A DNA stretch of 64,000 nucleotides. Origin: an uncultured Mollicutes bacterium (GTDB taxonomy: Bacteria; Bacillota_I; Bacilli_A; Acholeplasmatales; Anaeroplasmataceae). The stretch spans positions 1 through 64,000 of the forward strand of contig CAMWKG010000002.1 in NCBI GenBank assembly GCA_947174785.1. The letters are read 5' to 3'. The translations under genes and the position numbers were made by a program. The notes below the pieces were generated by a model that saw only the letters and a list, made by a program, of their open reading frames with translations, made no database searches and was not told the origin of the DNA. The first letter of the stretch is position 1. Each line of letters starts with the position of its first letter. Below, piece after piece: positions 8,295 to 17,422 of the stretch.

Positions 8295-8522
8295 TTGACA
8301 CAAAAAGAATTCATAGAGCTTATAAAGAAAAAAAGACTAGCCCAAATGATTCCTCAAAAGGATCTAGCCAAAAAGATTCCTATATCTAAAACTGCATATT
8401 CCAAAATTGAAAACCATCTTCAAAATCCAAGTGTCTTTGTCATCCAAAGATTGGCAGAAATCTTTGATATTGATTTAAATATTTTAAAAAATCCACCTAG
8501 GGATTTTATAGATTACGATTAA
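8295..8522 (+). CDS. Small XRE-family HTH regulator
   Basis: A 75-residue protein that is almost only a Cro/C1-type helix-turn-helix: EFIELIKKKRLAQMIPQ, DLAKKIPISKTAYSKIEN. TTG at 8295 is taken as the start because an in-frame TGA lies just upstream and AGGTGAT is placed 6–7 nt before it. A TATAAT element at about 8272–8277 gives a very short leader. The last 17 nt overlap the 3' end of the convergent acetyltransferase gene. Targets are unknown; autoregulation is likely for such proteins. Confidence 0.72.
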   Translation: MTQKEFIELIKKKRLAQMIPQKDLAKKIPISKTAYSKIENHLQNPSVFVIQRLAEIFDIDLNILKNPPRDFIDYD

Positions 8523-8979
8523 AATAGTACCTTAAAAAGTTATCATGGACTTCTTTTTGAACAAATCCTACAGCTTCAAAAAGATGTATACTAAATACAT
8601 TTGTTTTTTCAATTGTAGCATAGATTTGGTCAACTTTCCCTTGAACAAGGCTCTCCACTTGAATCGTAAGATCAGATAGTATTTTTTTCCCAAAGCCTTG
8701 ATTTTGATAGTGAGGGTTTATAATAAACGGATTGATTCCAACCTCAAAGATATTCTCATAGGTATAGTAATTTAAAACAACATATCCCATTAAAATACCA
8801 TCAATATAGATTGCCTTTAAAACATCTCCGATTTTTTCTTCATAAGTATTGTTTTGATAAAATTCAAATTCATCAACAAAGGAAGAGTCAAACATAGCAT
8901 ACTTTATTATTTTTTCATCGGATAGCCAGGAATTCATACTTGTGGCTATTTCTTTAGTACAATCCTTATACTCTATCAT
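8506..8979 (-). CDS. GNAT-family N-acetyltransferase
   Basis: A 157-residue acetyl-CoA-dependent transferase. The acetyl-CoA loop is NQGFGKKIL (about residues 92–101), preceded by the FEVGINPFIINPHY strand, and the C-terminal motif B region holds FSIHLFEAVGFVQKE. Substrate cannot be inferred. Its 3' end overlaps the divergent-facing HTH gene by 17 nt. Confidence 0.78.
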   Translation of the reverse strand: MIEYKDCTKEIATSMNSWLSDEKIIKYAMFDSSFVDEFEFYQNNTYEEKIGDVLKAIYIDGILMGYVVLNYYTYENIFEVGINPFIINPHYQNQGFGKKILSDLTIQVESLVQGKVDQIYATIEKTNVFSIHLFEAVGFVQKEVHDNFLRYYFNRNL

Positions 8980-9021
8980 AGTACCATCACCTATCCAATT
9001 ATACCATAGGAATAAAGTAAA

Positions 9022-9046
9022 GAAAAGGGACCGCTGGTCCCTTTTC
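9022..9046. terminator. Bidirectional terminator after recD2 and the 37-residue peptide
   Basis: A perfect 11-bp stem GAAAAGGGACC/GGTCCCTTTTC with a 3-nt loop; T-rich on both sides. It starts immediately after the TAA of the small reading frame at 9047. Confidence 0.8.
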
Positions 9047-9160
9047 TTATTCTATATTAATTTTTTTCAAGACTTGCTTCATTGGTTTTTTAATACAGTT
9101 AGCCTCGCTTAGCATCATACCAACAAGCATACCTAAGCCTAGCATCATTAATTTTTTCAA
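9047..9160 (-). CDS. 37-residue hydrophobic peptide
   Basis: Starts at TTG 9160 with GGGTGA 10 nt upstream and reads MKKLMMLGLGMLVGMMLSEA, then a short basic tail to KINIE-stop. It lies 53 nt beyond recD2 and its stop codon abuts a strong terminator, which favours a real third gene in the mnmA–recD2 operon. The methionine- and glycine-rich hydrophobic start resembles a membrane peptide. No family recognised. Confidence 0.45.
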   Translation of the reverse strand: MKKLMMLGLGMLVGMMLSEANCIKKPMKQVLKKINIE

Positions 9161-9213
9161 TTCTTTTCACCCATTCATAGTATGGAAAAATATAATCTTT
9201 CTATAATGGAAAT

Positions 9214-11481
9214 TTATTCCATAAAGCTATAAGGAGTAATATCTTCCATATCGTATTCTCCTAAAGTGTCAAATGGAATTGTAGCATCCAAAATTTTAAC
9301 CTCACTAACACGAATTCCTTGTAGTAAATTGAGTAATCCTGTTTGTCTTTGTGGCTCTAGAGTTTTCACTGCTTCTTTCAAGGTGTTGACATCTCCTAAA
9401 AGAATCAACTTCTTTTTAGCACGAGTCATTGCGGTATAGATGATTTTCTTCCTAAGCATCATATGATAATTTGGCAAGATAGGCATGATAACATTTTCGT
9501 ATTCACTACCCTGTGCTTTATGGATAGAGATTGCATAAGCAAGTCTTAAATTATCCACCTCTTTGGCAGGATAGGAAACCATACGGCCATCAAAATCAAT
9601 GAATAAGGTTTCCTTTTCATTGACCTTCGAGATTCCCTTGATAATACCAATATCTCCATTCATTAACTGTAGAGTCGGATCATTTTTGAGCTGTAAGACC
9701 TTGTCATTTTTCTTTAAAACAAGATAATCCCTAACTAGCTTCTCTTCTTCTTTATTATACCTTGTGGTGATTGCCTCATTGATAGCATCTATTCCTGCAA
9801 CACCTGCATACATCGGAATTAAGATTTGCATACCTGTTAGTAAATCACTTCCCGTTGCAAGATAAGCATCAATCATTTTAAAAAGCATTTGATTTAAGCC
9901 CTTTGCATCACATGGATAAAAATAGACTTCTTTTTTATCACTGAATACTCTAAAATCCACATCCCCTGAAAATACCATATGAGATAGCTTTACGATATTA
10001 GAATCTCTTGCCTGACGCATAATTTCAAATAGCTTTACTGTCATAAATAAATTAGAAGCGATTAAATCATGAAACACATTTCCTGGTCCTACTGAAGGCA
10101 ACTGGTTTTCATCTCCAACAAGAATGACTCTAGCACTCAAAGGAATTGCCTTAAATAGAGAGGCTGCTAAATTTATATCAATCATAGAAGACTCATCCAC
10201 AATCACTAAAGAACAAGAAAGCGGGCTATCCTCAGAATAGGTAAAGCCTCCTTCATAATTATAGCCTAATGCCTTATGAATGGTGGTTGCCTTGAAGTTC
10301 GTAACCTCACTCATACGCTTAGCTGCCCTGCCTGTTGGAGCCATCATTGTAACCTTATAATCAAGTGTATCACAAGGAAAGGTTAGATTATTTAAAATTG
10401 CATAGCTTCTAAGGATGCCATTAATAATCGTAGATTTACCTGTACCTGGACCACCAGTAATAATGGTTAGCTTATTGGTTAACGCTTTATAGATGGCCTC
10501 CTCCTGTAAATCCGTATAAGTAATAGAAATATCCTGTTGAACTATCTTTATTGCTTCTTTGATTTTATCTGGCTTGAATTCTCTTGTGTAGTGTTTTTTT
10601 AGCTTTTGAATTGCCTCTGCACACCTAATTTCACTTTTATATAATAGCGGATCAAAGTATCGGTCCTCATCTTGAATAATCTTTTCATTTTGGACTAAAT
10701 TCGCTAAGGCTTTAGATAATTCATCCATAGAAATCAATGGATTGCTACCTAAAAGCATATAGCTAGAATTTAGAAGCTGTCTAGAGGTTAAAAAGGTATA
10801 GCCCTGTTGATAGCATACAGTATTTAATGTATATCGGATTGCTTCTCTTAATCTAAGCGGATCATTTTCAATAAAGCCTAACTTTAAAGCTAGGGCATCA
10901 CTCTTCTTAAAACCAAAGCCTTCTACATCATAGATTAAAGAATATGGATTATCCTCGATACGCATTGCCGCCTCTGTTCCATAAGCATCATATAGACGGT
11001 AAACCATCTTATTCGTTAAGCCATAGCTATAAAGCTTAATCACAACCTGTTCTGTTGCATAATTTTGTTTCAAGGTTTCTACAATAACCTTCTTTTTAGT
11101 TTCATTCATTTGCTTTACAGAATCTAAAACAGAAGGTTCATCCATAATCTTTTGAATACAATCTATGCCTAGTTCTTCTACTATGTTTTTGGCAAGCTTT
11201 TGACCAATACCAAAAAACTTTTCGCTAGATAGATATGCAATGAGTCCATCCTCTGAGAATGAATTACTTCTTGTGTAGGACTCCACCTTAAACTGCTCTC
11301 CATATTTTGCATGCTTAATCGTTTCTCCTACAAACTCATATTCTAAGCCTTCCTCTAGCTCAATAAAAGATCCAACAATAATAATTTCTTTATCCTTTGT
11401 CTTAACTCTAGCAACCTTATATAAGGAATCTTCACTTTTATAAATATAAGAATCAATACTACCATATATAATCTCACTCAT
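9214..11481 (-). CDS. recD2: RecD2 (RecD-like) ATP-dependent DNA helicase
   Basis: A 755-residue SF1B 5'-3' helicase. The N-terminal region contains helix-hairpin-helix turns (FFGIGQKLAKNIVEELG, about 90–105) typical of RecD2 rather than RecD of RecBCD. Walker A is GGPGTGKST (343–351), the Walker B region VDESSMID, and the C-terminal UvrD-like part has YAISIHKAQGSEY and TAMTRAKK. RecD2 acts in replication-fork repair and mismatch-related processes in Bacilli, which lack RecBC. ATG at 11481 overlaps the mnmA stop by 1 nt (TGATG), so the two are coupled. Confidence 0.93.
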   Translation of the reverse strand: MSEIIYGSIDSYIYKSEDSLYKVARVKTKDKEIIIVGSFIELEEGLEYEFVGETIKHAKYGEQFKVESYTRSNSFSEDGLIAYLSSEKFFGIGQKLAKNIVEELGIDCIQKIMDEPSVLDSVKQMNETKKKVIVETLKQNYATEQVVIKLYSYGLTNKMVYRLYDAYGTEAAMRIEDNPYSLIYDVEGFGFKKSDALALKLGFIENDPLRLREAIRYTLNTVCYQQGYTFLTSRQLLNSSYMLLGSNPLISMDELSKALANLVQNEKIIQDEDRYFDPLLYKSEIRCAEAIQKLKKHYTREFKPDKIKEAIKIVQQDISITYTDLQEEAIYKALTNKLTIITGGPGTGKSTIINGILRSYAILNNLTFPCDTLDYKVTMMAPTGRAAKRMSEVTNFKATTIHKALGYNYEGGFTYSEDSPLSCSLVIVDESSMIDINLAASLFKAIPLSARVILVGDENQLPSVGPGNVFHDLIASNLFMTVKLFEIMRQARDSNIVKLSHMVFSGDVDFRVFSDKKEVYFYPCDAKGLNQMLFKMIDAYLATGSDLLTGMQILIPMYAGVAGIDAINEAITTRYNKEEEKLVRDYLVLKKNDKVLQLKNDPTLQLMNGDIGIIKGISKVNEKETLFIDFDGRMVSYPAKEVDNLRLAYAISIHKAQGSEYENVIMPILPNYHMMLRKKIIYTAMTRAKKKLILLGDVNTLKEAVKTLEPQRQTGLLNLLQGIRVSEVKILDATIPFDTLGEYDMEDITPYSFME

Positions 11482-12611
11482 CAGTATTTTCTTCTTTCTT
11501 CATCATAATAAACTTGATCAATAATGGCCCCACCTAAACAAATCTCGCCATCATAAAAGACAACAGCTTGACCTGGAGTTACTGCCCTACATAAGCCTGG
11601 ATAAAACACCTTTATCGTGTTTTCGTCCACATATTGCATTGTTACAGGGATATCCTTTTGACGATATCTAAACTTAGCGGTATATGGATGATTTTCTTTT
11701 AGAGGATCTGTAATCCAGTTAAAATCCTTAGCTGTACACCAGTTAGACTCTAAATAAATACTATCATGACCTTGTCCTACGATAAGCTCATTTTTTTCTA
11801 AATCCTTTCCACATACAAACCATGCTTCACTTTTATACTCATTAGAACCACCTATACCTAGGCCTTTCCTTTGGCCTATCGTATAATACATTAACCCATC
11901 ATGAGTACCTATTACTTTCCCATCTGTTGTGACCATGTTTCCTGGTTTAGCTGGCAAATAGTTTTTTAAGAATTCTTTAAAGTTACGCTCACCTATAAAA
12001 CAAATTCCTGTGGAATCCTTTTTCGTAGCCGTATAAAGATGTGCATCTGCTGCAATTTTTCTTACCTCTGGCTTTGTTAAATGTCCTATAGGAAATAATG
12101 CTTTTTTGAGTTGTGCTTGTGTAAGCATACACAAAAAATAGGTTTGATCCTTATTGTCATCAACTCCACGTAAAAGATAACTTTTCTCCTTTTCATGACG
12201 AACTCTTGCATAATGTCCCATAGCAATATATTCTGCTCCTAGGGAATCAGCCTTCTTTAAGAAAGCATTAAACTTAATATATTTATTACACATAATATCT
12301 GGATTAGGAGTTCTTCCGCTTTTATATTCATTTAAAAAATAAGTAAAAACTGTATCCCAATACTCTTCTATAAAATCAATGCGGTGAAGAGGAACATCAA
12401 GCTCTTCTGCAACCTTAACTGCATCCTGATAGTCAAGCTCCTGTGGACAAACTTCATTATTCAAATCTGGATTTCCTAAAATATCATTATTCGTTGCAGA
12501 ATCCCAGTTGCGCATAAACATTGCTTCAACATCATAGTTTTCATCCTTTAATACCTTAAGTGCTACACTAGAATCTACACCACCAGATAAACCTAATATG
12601 ACCTTTTTCAA
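11481..12611 (-). CDS. mnmA: tRNA-specific 2-thiouridylase MnmA
   Basis: About 376 residues. The PP-loop SGGVDSS (residues 9–15) adenylates U34; the catalytic cysteines sit in PDIMCNKYIKF and STGICFIGERNF. It makes s2U34 in tRNA-Lys, -Glu and -Gln using sulfur from a cysteine desulfurase. I choose TTG at 12611, which gives the typical start MKKVILGLSGGVDSS and has AAGGTGGTG 6–9 nt upstream; GTG at 12623 would fall inside that ribosome site. First gene of the mnmA–recD2 operon. Confidence 0.95.
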   Translation of the reverse strand: MKKVILGLSGGVDSSVALKVLKDENYDVEAMFMRNWDSATNNDILGNPDLNNEVCPQELDYQDAVKVAEELDVPLHRIDFIEEYWDTVFTYFLNEYKSGRTPNPDIMCNKYIKFNAFLKKADSLGAEYIAMGHYARVRHEKEKSYLLRGVDDNKDQTYFLCMLTQAQLKKALFPIGHLTKPEVRKIAADAHLYTATKKDSTGICFIGERNFKEFLKNYLPAKPGNMVTTDGKVIGTHDGLMYYTIGQRKGLGIGGSNEYKSEAWFVCGKDLEKNELIVGQGHDSIYLESNWCTAKDFNWITDPLKENHPYTAKFRYRQKDIPVTMQYVDENTIKVFYPGLCRAVTPGQAVVFYDGEICLGGAIIDQVYYDEERRKY

Positions 12612-12708
12612 GAGTTTCACCACCTTATATAGAAATATTTTAGCACATACTTACACAATAATCTAGAAAAGACTTTATTTTTTTTGTATAATACGTATGG
12701 TGATAGTT

Positions 12709-13482
12709 ATGCAAAACGAAAATGAACACACTTATGATAATGGATTTCATCCTAAGGAGGTCCATTTAAAAGCAAAGTATAAGTTCTATAATCAAAATAT
12801 ATTCTTCCGCTTTTTTGGTTGGCTTACTGTACTCTTTACTAGACTATGGCTAATTTTCCCAAGATTTTTTATGGGAGTAAAAACCATTGGAAGAAAAAAT
12901 AAAAGAAAGGTCAAAGGAGCAGTTATGGTTTCTAACCACATTCATCCTCTAGATGCCTTCTTCTTAGCAGCTACAGTTTACGGAAGAAAAGTATATGTGA
13001 CAATGCTAGAAAGTAATTTAGGCTTTGGCATTGTTTCAAGATATATGCGTATGGCAGCAGCTGTTCCCATTCCAACAGAGCGCAGACAATTAAGACGCTT
13101 TAGTGAAGATACAGAAAAGACTTTAAAAAAAGGAAAAAACATTTTATTCTATCCTGAAGCAGCATTAATGCCATACTGTGATCATATCAGAAACTTTTTA
13201 CCAGGAGCATTCCATTATGCAGTCAGCTGTAATGCCCCTATAATGCCATGTTGTTTTACTTTCCACAAGCCTAAAGGAATTCAAAAATTATTTAGGAGAA
13301 AAAAGCCTGTTGTTCATTGTAATTTCCTAGAGCCTTATTTTATCACTCCTAAGGAAACTAGAAAAGAAACGATAGAGGCTACTGCCAAAGAGGTTCATGA
13401 TATAATAGAAGCTTATTTCATTAAGCATAGTGATTACTATTATAAGGATGGAAAGAAAATAGAAAAAGAAACTCAAAAATAA
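12709..13482 (+). CDS. PlsC-like 1-acyl-sn-glycerol-3-phosphate acyltransferase
   Basis: About 257 residues. NHIHPLD gives the acyltransferase catalytic NHx4D pair, VPIPTERRQ is the second block, and FYPEAAL replaces the usual EGTR block. A hydrophobic segment near residues 30–55 suggests peripheral or integral membrane association. It would acylate lysophosphatidate in phospholipid synthesis. ATG at 12709 is preferred: GGTGAT lies 4 nt upstream, while the ATG at 12697 is only 5 nt from the TATAAT at 12687–12692. The leader is therefore extremely short. Confidence 0.85.
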   Translation: MQNENEHTYDNGFHPKEVHLKAKYKFYNQNIFFRFFGWLTVLFTRLWLIFPRFFMGVKTIGRKNKRKVKGAVMVSNHIHPLDAFFLAATVYGRKVYVTMLESNLGFGIVSRYMRMAAAVPIPTERRQLRRFSEDTEKTLKKGKNILFYPEAALMPYCDHIRNFLPGAFHYAVSCNAPIMPCCFTFHKPKGIQKLFRRKKPVVHCNFLEPYFITPKETRKETIEATAKEVHDIIEAYFIKHSDYYYKDGKKIEKETQK

Positions 13483-13495
13483 TATTCTAGCAAAA

Positions 13496-13524
13496 AGAAG
13501 CAATCGTTTTAAAGGATTGCTTCT
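13496..13524. terminator. Bidirectional terminator between plsC and the secreted-peptide gene
   Basis: AGAAGCAATC/GATTGCTTCT stem of 10 bp with a 9-nt loop, followed by T-rich sequence on both strands. The stop of the minus-strand peptide gene at 13509 lies inside the loop. Confidence 0.85.
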
Positions 13525-13667
13525 TTTTCTTTTTTTAAATATACATTTAAGTTATCTGAAATTAAATATGGTCTATCATCAAACTCCATTTCTGCTGATG
13601 TTGTAACGCTAAACACATTAATAACAAAAACAAAAAATAATAAACCTATCAAAAATTTATTTTTCAG
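13509..13667 (-). CDS. Short secreted peptide with a probable CTG start
   Basis: 52 codons. The reading frame opens (L/M)KNKFLIGLLFFVFVIN, a clear signal peptide, with cleavage near TTSAE, then an acidic mature part (FDDRPYLISDN). AAGGAG overlapping the stop of the upstream lipoprotein gene is 7 nt before CTG at 13667, the ideal distance; no ATG, GTG or well-placed TTG is available. Either CTG initiates or an ATG was mutated. Adjacent lipoprotein and shared operon suggest a common envelope role. No family recognised. Confidence 0.5.
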   Translation of the reverse strand: MKNKFLIGLLFFVFVINVFSVTTSAEMEFDDRPYLISDNLNVYLKKEKEAIL

Positions 13668-13678
13668 AAAATATCTCC

Positions 13679-14194
13679 TTATCTATCAAATATATATTTT
13701 TCTTGAAGATATAAACTCCCCTCTTTTTTTTCATATATTATTCTTTTGTGTATTATAAACCCCCAACCTCCAAGAAAAATATAAAACTCTCCACTGTCTT
13801 GAGTAAATATTTCTTTTTTTATTGTAAATGTTTCACAAAAATTAAAATTATATTCATTGTTAATATAATTATAATAATATATGTCATTATTAAAATCTGT
13901 AATAGTATATAATATTACTGTATCCTCACACGAAAAGACATTATTAGCGTTGGGATTCATAGGAGAATAGGCTAAAGAATAGTGCATATCTTCTATTTGG
14001 CAATATCGCTTTTGATCATATTTATCAAGACCTATAGAAATTTTTATATTTATATCCTCATCCAAATTGTATTTTGACTCCAATTCTATTGGAAAATAAA
14101 TATTTGGAATTTCAACATTTTGTTTTGATTTACAAGAAGAAAATAAAAAAACATAGAATAAAAAACATACTGATATTAAAAATTTTTTCATCAT
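13679..14194 (-). CDS. Small hypothetical lipoprotein
   Basis: 171 residues. A signal sequence ends in the lipobox LFSSC (Cys at about 21), so the protein should be lipid-anchored outside the cell. The mature part is rich in Asn, Tyr and Asp and β-strand-like; no domain recognised. GGAGG precedes two adjacent ATGs (14194 and 14191); the second is at slightly better spacing. The downstream secreted-peptide gene follows 11 nt later. Confidence 0.7.
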   Translation of the reverse strand: MMKKFLISVCFLFYVFLFSSCKSKQNVEIPNIYFPIELESKYNLDEDINIKISIGLDKYDQKRYCQIEDMHYSLAYSPMNPNANNVFSCEDTVILYTITDFNNDIYYYNYINNEYNFNFCETFTIKKEIFTQDSGEFYIFLGGWGFIIHKRIIYEKKEGSLYLQEKYIFDR

Positions 14195-14457
14195 TTAACC
14201 TCCTTTTAAATAAAATATATTATATTAACTCATTATAAATATATAGAAATTCAAGAAAAAGTTAACTTATAATTAAAATGAATTTTTACCTTTGAAATAA
14301 ACATGAATTATCACCCTATTTACTCTCTTCTTTTCTTTATTTTACCATAATGGACATTATCTTTCAATGCTTTTAAAATAAATTTTGATTTTGACAAAGA
14401 AAAAAAGACTTGAAAATCTTCTACTTAAAAATTAGATTCTTAAGCCTCTTTTAAAAT

Positions 14458-14940
14458 CTAAAAATATAACCCATAGATATCTAAATAAGCATAAGGAAAT
14501 TGTCCACTGCCTTCCTTTTGAAATCCGTACTTTTCGTATAATCTAACTGCTTTAGCATTACAAGCATCTGCTAAAATACCTAATCCTTCTACTTTCATTG
14601 TTTTGGCTTCTTCTATCATAGATTTAACCAAAAAGGACCCATAATGCCTTCCAACATATCCCTCTTTTACCATGACTCTACCAAAGCTTTGAAGATTTTC
14701 TTTTTTAAATGTATGGGATGGATATTCTACACTTGCAGGATGAAAACAAGCATAGGCAACAATACCATCCTCTTCCACTACTCGTCCATAGCCTTTTTCT
14801 ATATCCTCTACTATCATTTCATCATAGGGATAGCCATCTAGCCAAATTGGCAAATTTTCTTTTATAATTCTTTTTTTTACCTCATTTTTCATAAAAATGA
14901 TTTCATCAATATCCTTATGATTTGCAATACGATACTTCAT
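14458..14940 (-). CDS. GNAT-family N-acetyltransferase
   Basis: About 160 residues. The acetyl-CoA binding loop is EGYVGRHYGSFLVKSM and motif B has CNAKAVRLYEKYGFQKEGSG, both standard for this superfamily. ATG at 14940 has GGAAG 7 nt upstream; the ATG at 14946 is too close to it. Monocistronic between the lipoprotein and the divergent DUF368 gene. Substrate unknown. Confidence 0.82.
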   Translation of the reverse strand: MKYRIANHKDIDEIIFMKNEVKKRIIKENLPIWLDGYPYDEMIVEDIEKGYGRVVEEDGIVAYACFHPASVEYPSHTFKKENLQSFGRVMVKEGYVGRHYGSFLVKSMIEEAKTMKVEGLGILADACNAKAVRLYEKYGFQKEGSGQFPYAYLDIYGLYF

Positions 14941-15090
14941 ATTCATCTTCCTTTTCTATAAGCTATTATACAATATTTATCAAAGTTTGAAAATTGTTTT
15001 TTATTTCTGTCAAAAGCATTCCTTTTTTGAAGGATGCATTTTATTTAAAAGGCTTTAAAACTATGATATGATACTATTAGGTGATGCCTC

Positions 15091-16011
15091 ATGACAGAAT
15101 ATGAAACATTGGAGTATCAAGATAGTAAAGAAATTATAAATAGCAGCATATTAGGATTTTTTATAGGACTTGCCGTGATTGTTCCTGGAATTAGCGGTTC
15201 TGCAATAGCTATCATATTTAAATTATATGATAAACTTTTATATGCAATAGGTAACATATTAAAAAAATTTAAACTGTGTTTTATTTTTTTGATTCCTATT
15301 GCTATTGGAGCAGTCTTAGGCTTTGGACTAGGCTTTTTTGCAATACAGAAGCTTTTAAAGGTTTTCCCCTTTGCAATTACAGTTTTTTTTGGAGGATTAA
15401 TGATTGGTGCATTTCCTGCAATAACAGATGAAATCAAAGAGGAAAAAGTCACTTTAACTAAATCTCTTCTTTTTCTTCTCGGTTTAGGAATTCCTTTAAT
15501 CATTAGCATTGTTTCTATATTTATCCAAGGAGGGAATCAAACCTTCGATGACATTCAGTTTTATCATTATTTTTTATTTCTCATTATAGGATATATTATC
15601 GCCATCACACAAATTGTTCCTGGTTTAAGTGCTACTGCCCTTTTAATGGCATTTGGATATTTTAGACCTTTACTTGAATCTGTGAGCATCAGCTATATAT
15701 CAGCTAATCCAACCATCCTTGGTATTTATATTTCTCTTATTGTAGGTTTCCTTATAGGAATGATTTCATTTTCTAGCTTTTTAACAAAGGTTTTTGAAAA
15801 GAATAGAAAGCTTGCCTTCTTTATGATTGTAGGATTATCTTTAGGATCTATTCTTTCTATGTTTTTCAATCCTGACATCTATGAAACCTATCAGTCCTGG
15901 ATCCATGGAAATATGTCCTTTGGATTAGATTTAGGATTAGGAATTCTACTTTTTATTATCGGTATATTACTTTCTGCTAGCTTTCTTAAATACGAAAAAA
16001 GACAAAAATAG
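15091..16011 (+). CDS. DUF368 membrane protein, probable polyprenyl-phosphate translocase
   Basis: 306 residues with about eight to nine hydrophobic segments and two internally related halves, each with the DUF368 signature: VPGISGSAIA near residue 31 and VPGLSATALL near 175. DUF368 proteins (PopT type) recycle undecaprenyl phosphate across the membrane for cell wall and glycan synthesis; that is family knowledge, not shown here. AGGTGAT is 5–6 nt before the ATG. The ArsB-like carrier follows 60 nt downstream on the same strand. Confidence 0.82.
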   Translation: MTEYETLEYQDSKEIINSSILGFFIGLAVIVPGISGSAIAIIFKLYDKLLYAIGNILKKFKLCFIFLIPIAIGAVLGFGLGFFAIQKLLKVFPFAITVFFGGLMIGAFPAITDEIKEEKVTLTKSLLFLLGLGIPLIISIVSIFIQGGNQTFDDIQFYHYFLFLIIGYIIAITQIVPGLSATALLMAFGYFRPLLESVSISYISANPTILGIYISLIVGFLIGMISFSSFLTKVFEKNRKLAFFMIVGLSLGSILSMFFNPDIYETYQSWIHGNMSFGLDLGLGILLFIIGILLSASFLKYEKRQK

Positions 16012-16071
16012 ACTTTCCTTCTTGCCAAGCCATAGAAAAAGGTTTAAAATCTTTGTTGTGAGGTGAGAACT

Positions 16072-17355
16072 ATGCTATGCTTATGCCTAGTTATAATAAC
16101 AATATGCCTAATCATTGCATCCATATTATTTTTTCCAAGTATTCGGATTGGAAATCATAGAATCAGCTGTTACTGGGTAATCTCATTAATAGCAGCAGGA
16201 ATACTTATTCTTTGCCGACAGGTATCATGGGAAAACATATGGGGAAGCTTTACAGCAAACACAAGTGTAAATCCTTTAAAAATACTCATCTTATTTATTT
16301 CTATGACCATTCTTTCTATCTTTTTAGATGAGATAGGATTTTTCAGGTATATTGCTGTTGCATCAGCACATAAGCTTAAAGGAAGTCAAATGAAGCTCTT
16401 CTTTGGATTTTATGCACTAATCTCTATTTTAACTATTTTCACATCCAATGATATTATTATCTTAACCTTCACACCCTTTATCTGCTACTATGCTAAAAAT
16501 ACAAAAATCAATCCAATACCTTATTTAGTTTTAGAATTTGTGGCAGCTAATACTTGGAGTATGGCACTTATTATAGGTAATCCAACTAACATTTATTTAG
16601 CAAGTGCACTTCATATTGATTTTTTATCCTATTTAAAGGTTATGATTTTACCTACAATTATTGCAGCAGGTATTTCACTTTTACTTTTATTTTTAATCTT
16701 TAGAAAAAACTTGAAAAAGCCTATGGAAGAATTTAGTGAAACAATAAAGAAACCCAATCCTATTCTACTTATCATAGGCCTACTCCACCTTTTTATAACA
16801 ACCGTTTTACTTGCTATTGCATCCTATATAAATTTAGAGATGTGGATTATCACCATATCTTTTGCTGGAAGTCTTTTAATAATAACGACTCTATACTTAC
16901 TCATAAGAAAGGAAAAAATGACTATACTTAAATATACACTTCTTAGAGCACCATGGAGTCTTATCCCTTTTGTTTTATCTATGTTTATTCTAGTACTATC
17001 TCTTAATCAACAAGGAATAACGAAACAGATAGAAAGCCTTCTTCTAAATCTTTCCCCAATTTATGCTTATGGTATTGCAGGTACGATTACTGCAAATTTA
17101 ATTAACAATATTCCTATGAGTGTGCTTTTCTCTAATCTTTTAACCAACGCTCCTTCTACTGCAATCTTTGCAAGTGTCATTGCTTCTAATATTGCAGCAT
17201 TTATTACTCCAATCGGAGCACTTGCAGGGATTATGTGGATGAAATTACTTAAAACGTATGATATCAAATTCAGCTTCAAGGATTTCACCTTATATGGCTG
17301 TATCATAGGAATCCCAACTCTTATTGGAGCATTATCTATTCTTTACATATTCTAA
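16072..17355 (+). CDS. ArsB/NhaD/CitM-superfamily ion transporter
   Basis: About 427 residues with roughly eleven membrane segments. IFTSNDIIILTFTPF and IIGNPTNIYLA, and in the second half NLINNIPMSVLF, are the paired hairpin motifs of the ion transporter superfamily (ArsB, NhaD and CitM types). The ion or dicarboxylate is not predictable. ATG at 16072 is chosen with GAGGTGAG just upstream; GTG at 16063 lies within that site. Probably cotranscribed with the DUF368 gene. Confidence 0.78.
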   Translation: MLCLCLVIITICLIIASILFFPSIRIGNHRISCYWVISLIAAGILILCRQVSWENIWGSFTANTSVNPLKILILFISMTILSIFLDEIGFFRYIAVASAHKLKGSQMKLFFGFYALISILTIFTSNDIIILTFTPFICYYAKNTKINPIPYLVLEFVAANTWSMALIIGNPTNIYLASALHIDFLSYLKVMILPTIIAAGISLLLLFLIFRKNLKKPMEEFSETIKKPNPILLIIGLLHLFITTVLLAIASYINLEMWIITISFAGSLLIITTLYLLIRKEKMTILKYTLLRAPWSLIPFVLSMFILVLSLNQQGITKQIESLLLNLSPIYAYGIAGTITANLINNIPMSVLFSNLLTNAPSTAIFASVIASNIAAFITPIGALAGIMWMKLLKTYDIKFSFKDFTLYGCIIGIPTLIGALSILYIF

Positions 17356-17370
17356 ATATATTTTCACTAA

Positions 17371-17398
17371 AAAACACCCTCTAATGTAGAGAGTGTTT
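17371..17398 (+). terminator. Terminator of the DUF368–carrier operon
   Basis: AAAACAC-CTCT/AGAG-GTGTTTT stem with loop AATGT and a trailing T tract, 15 nt after the stop. Confidence 0.75.
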
Positions 17399-17422
17399 TT
17401 ATTTTATTTAGCAACGCAGAAA

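Noticed and set aside
8096-8295. T-box upstream of alaS
   Set aside because: The 40-nt leader is too short and the T-box core sequence is absent.
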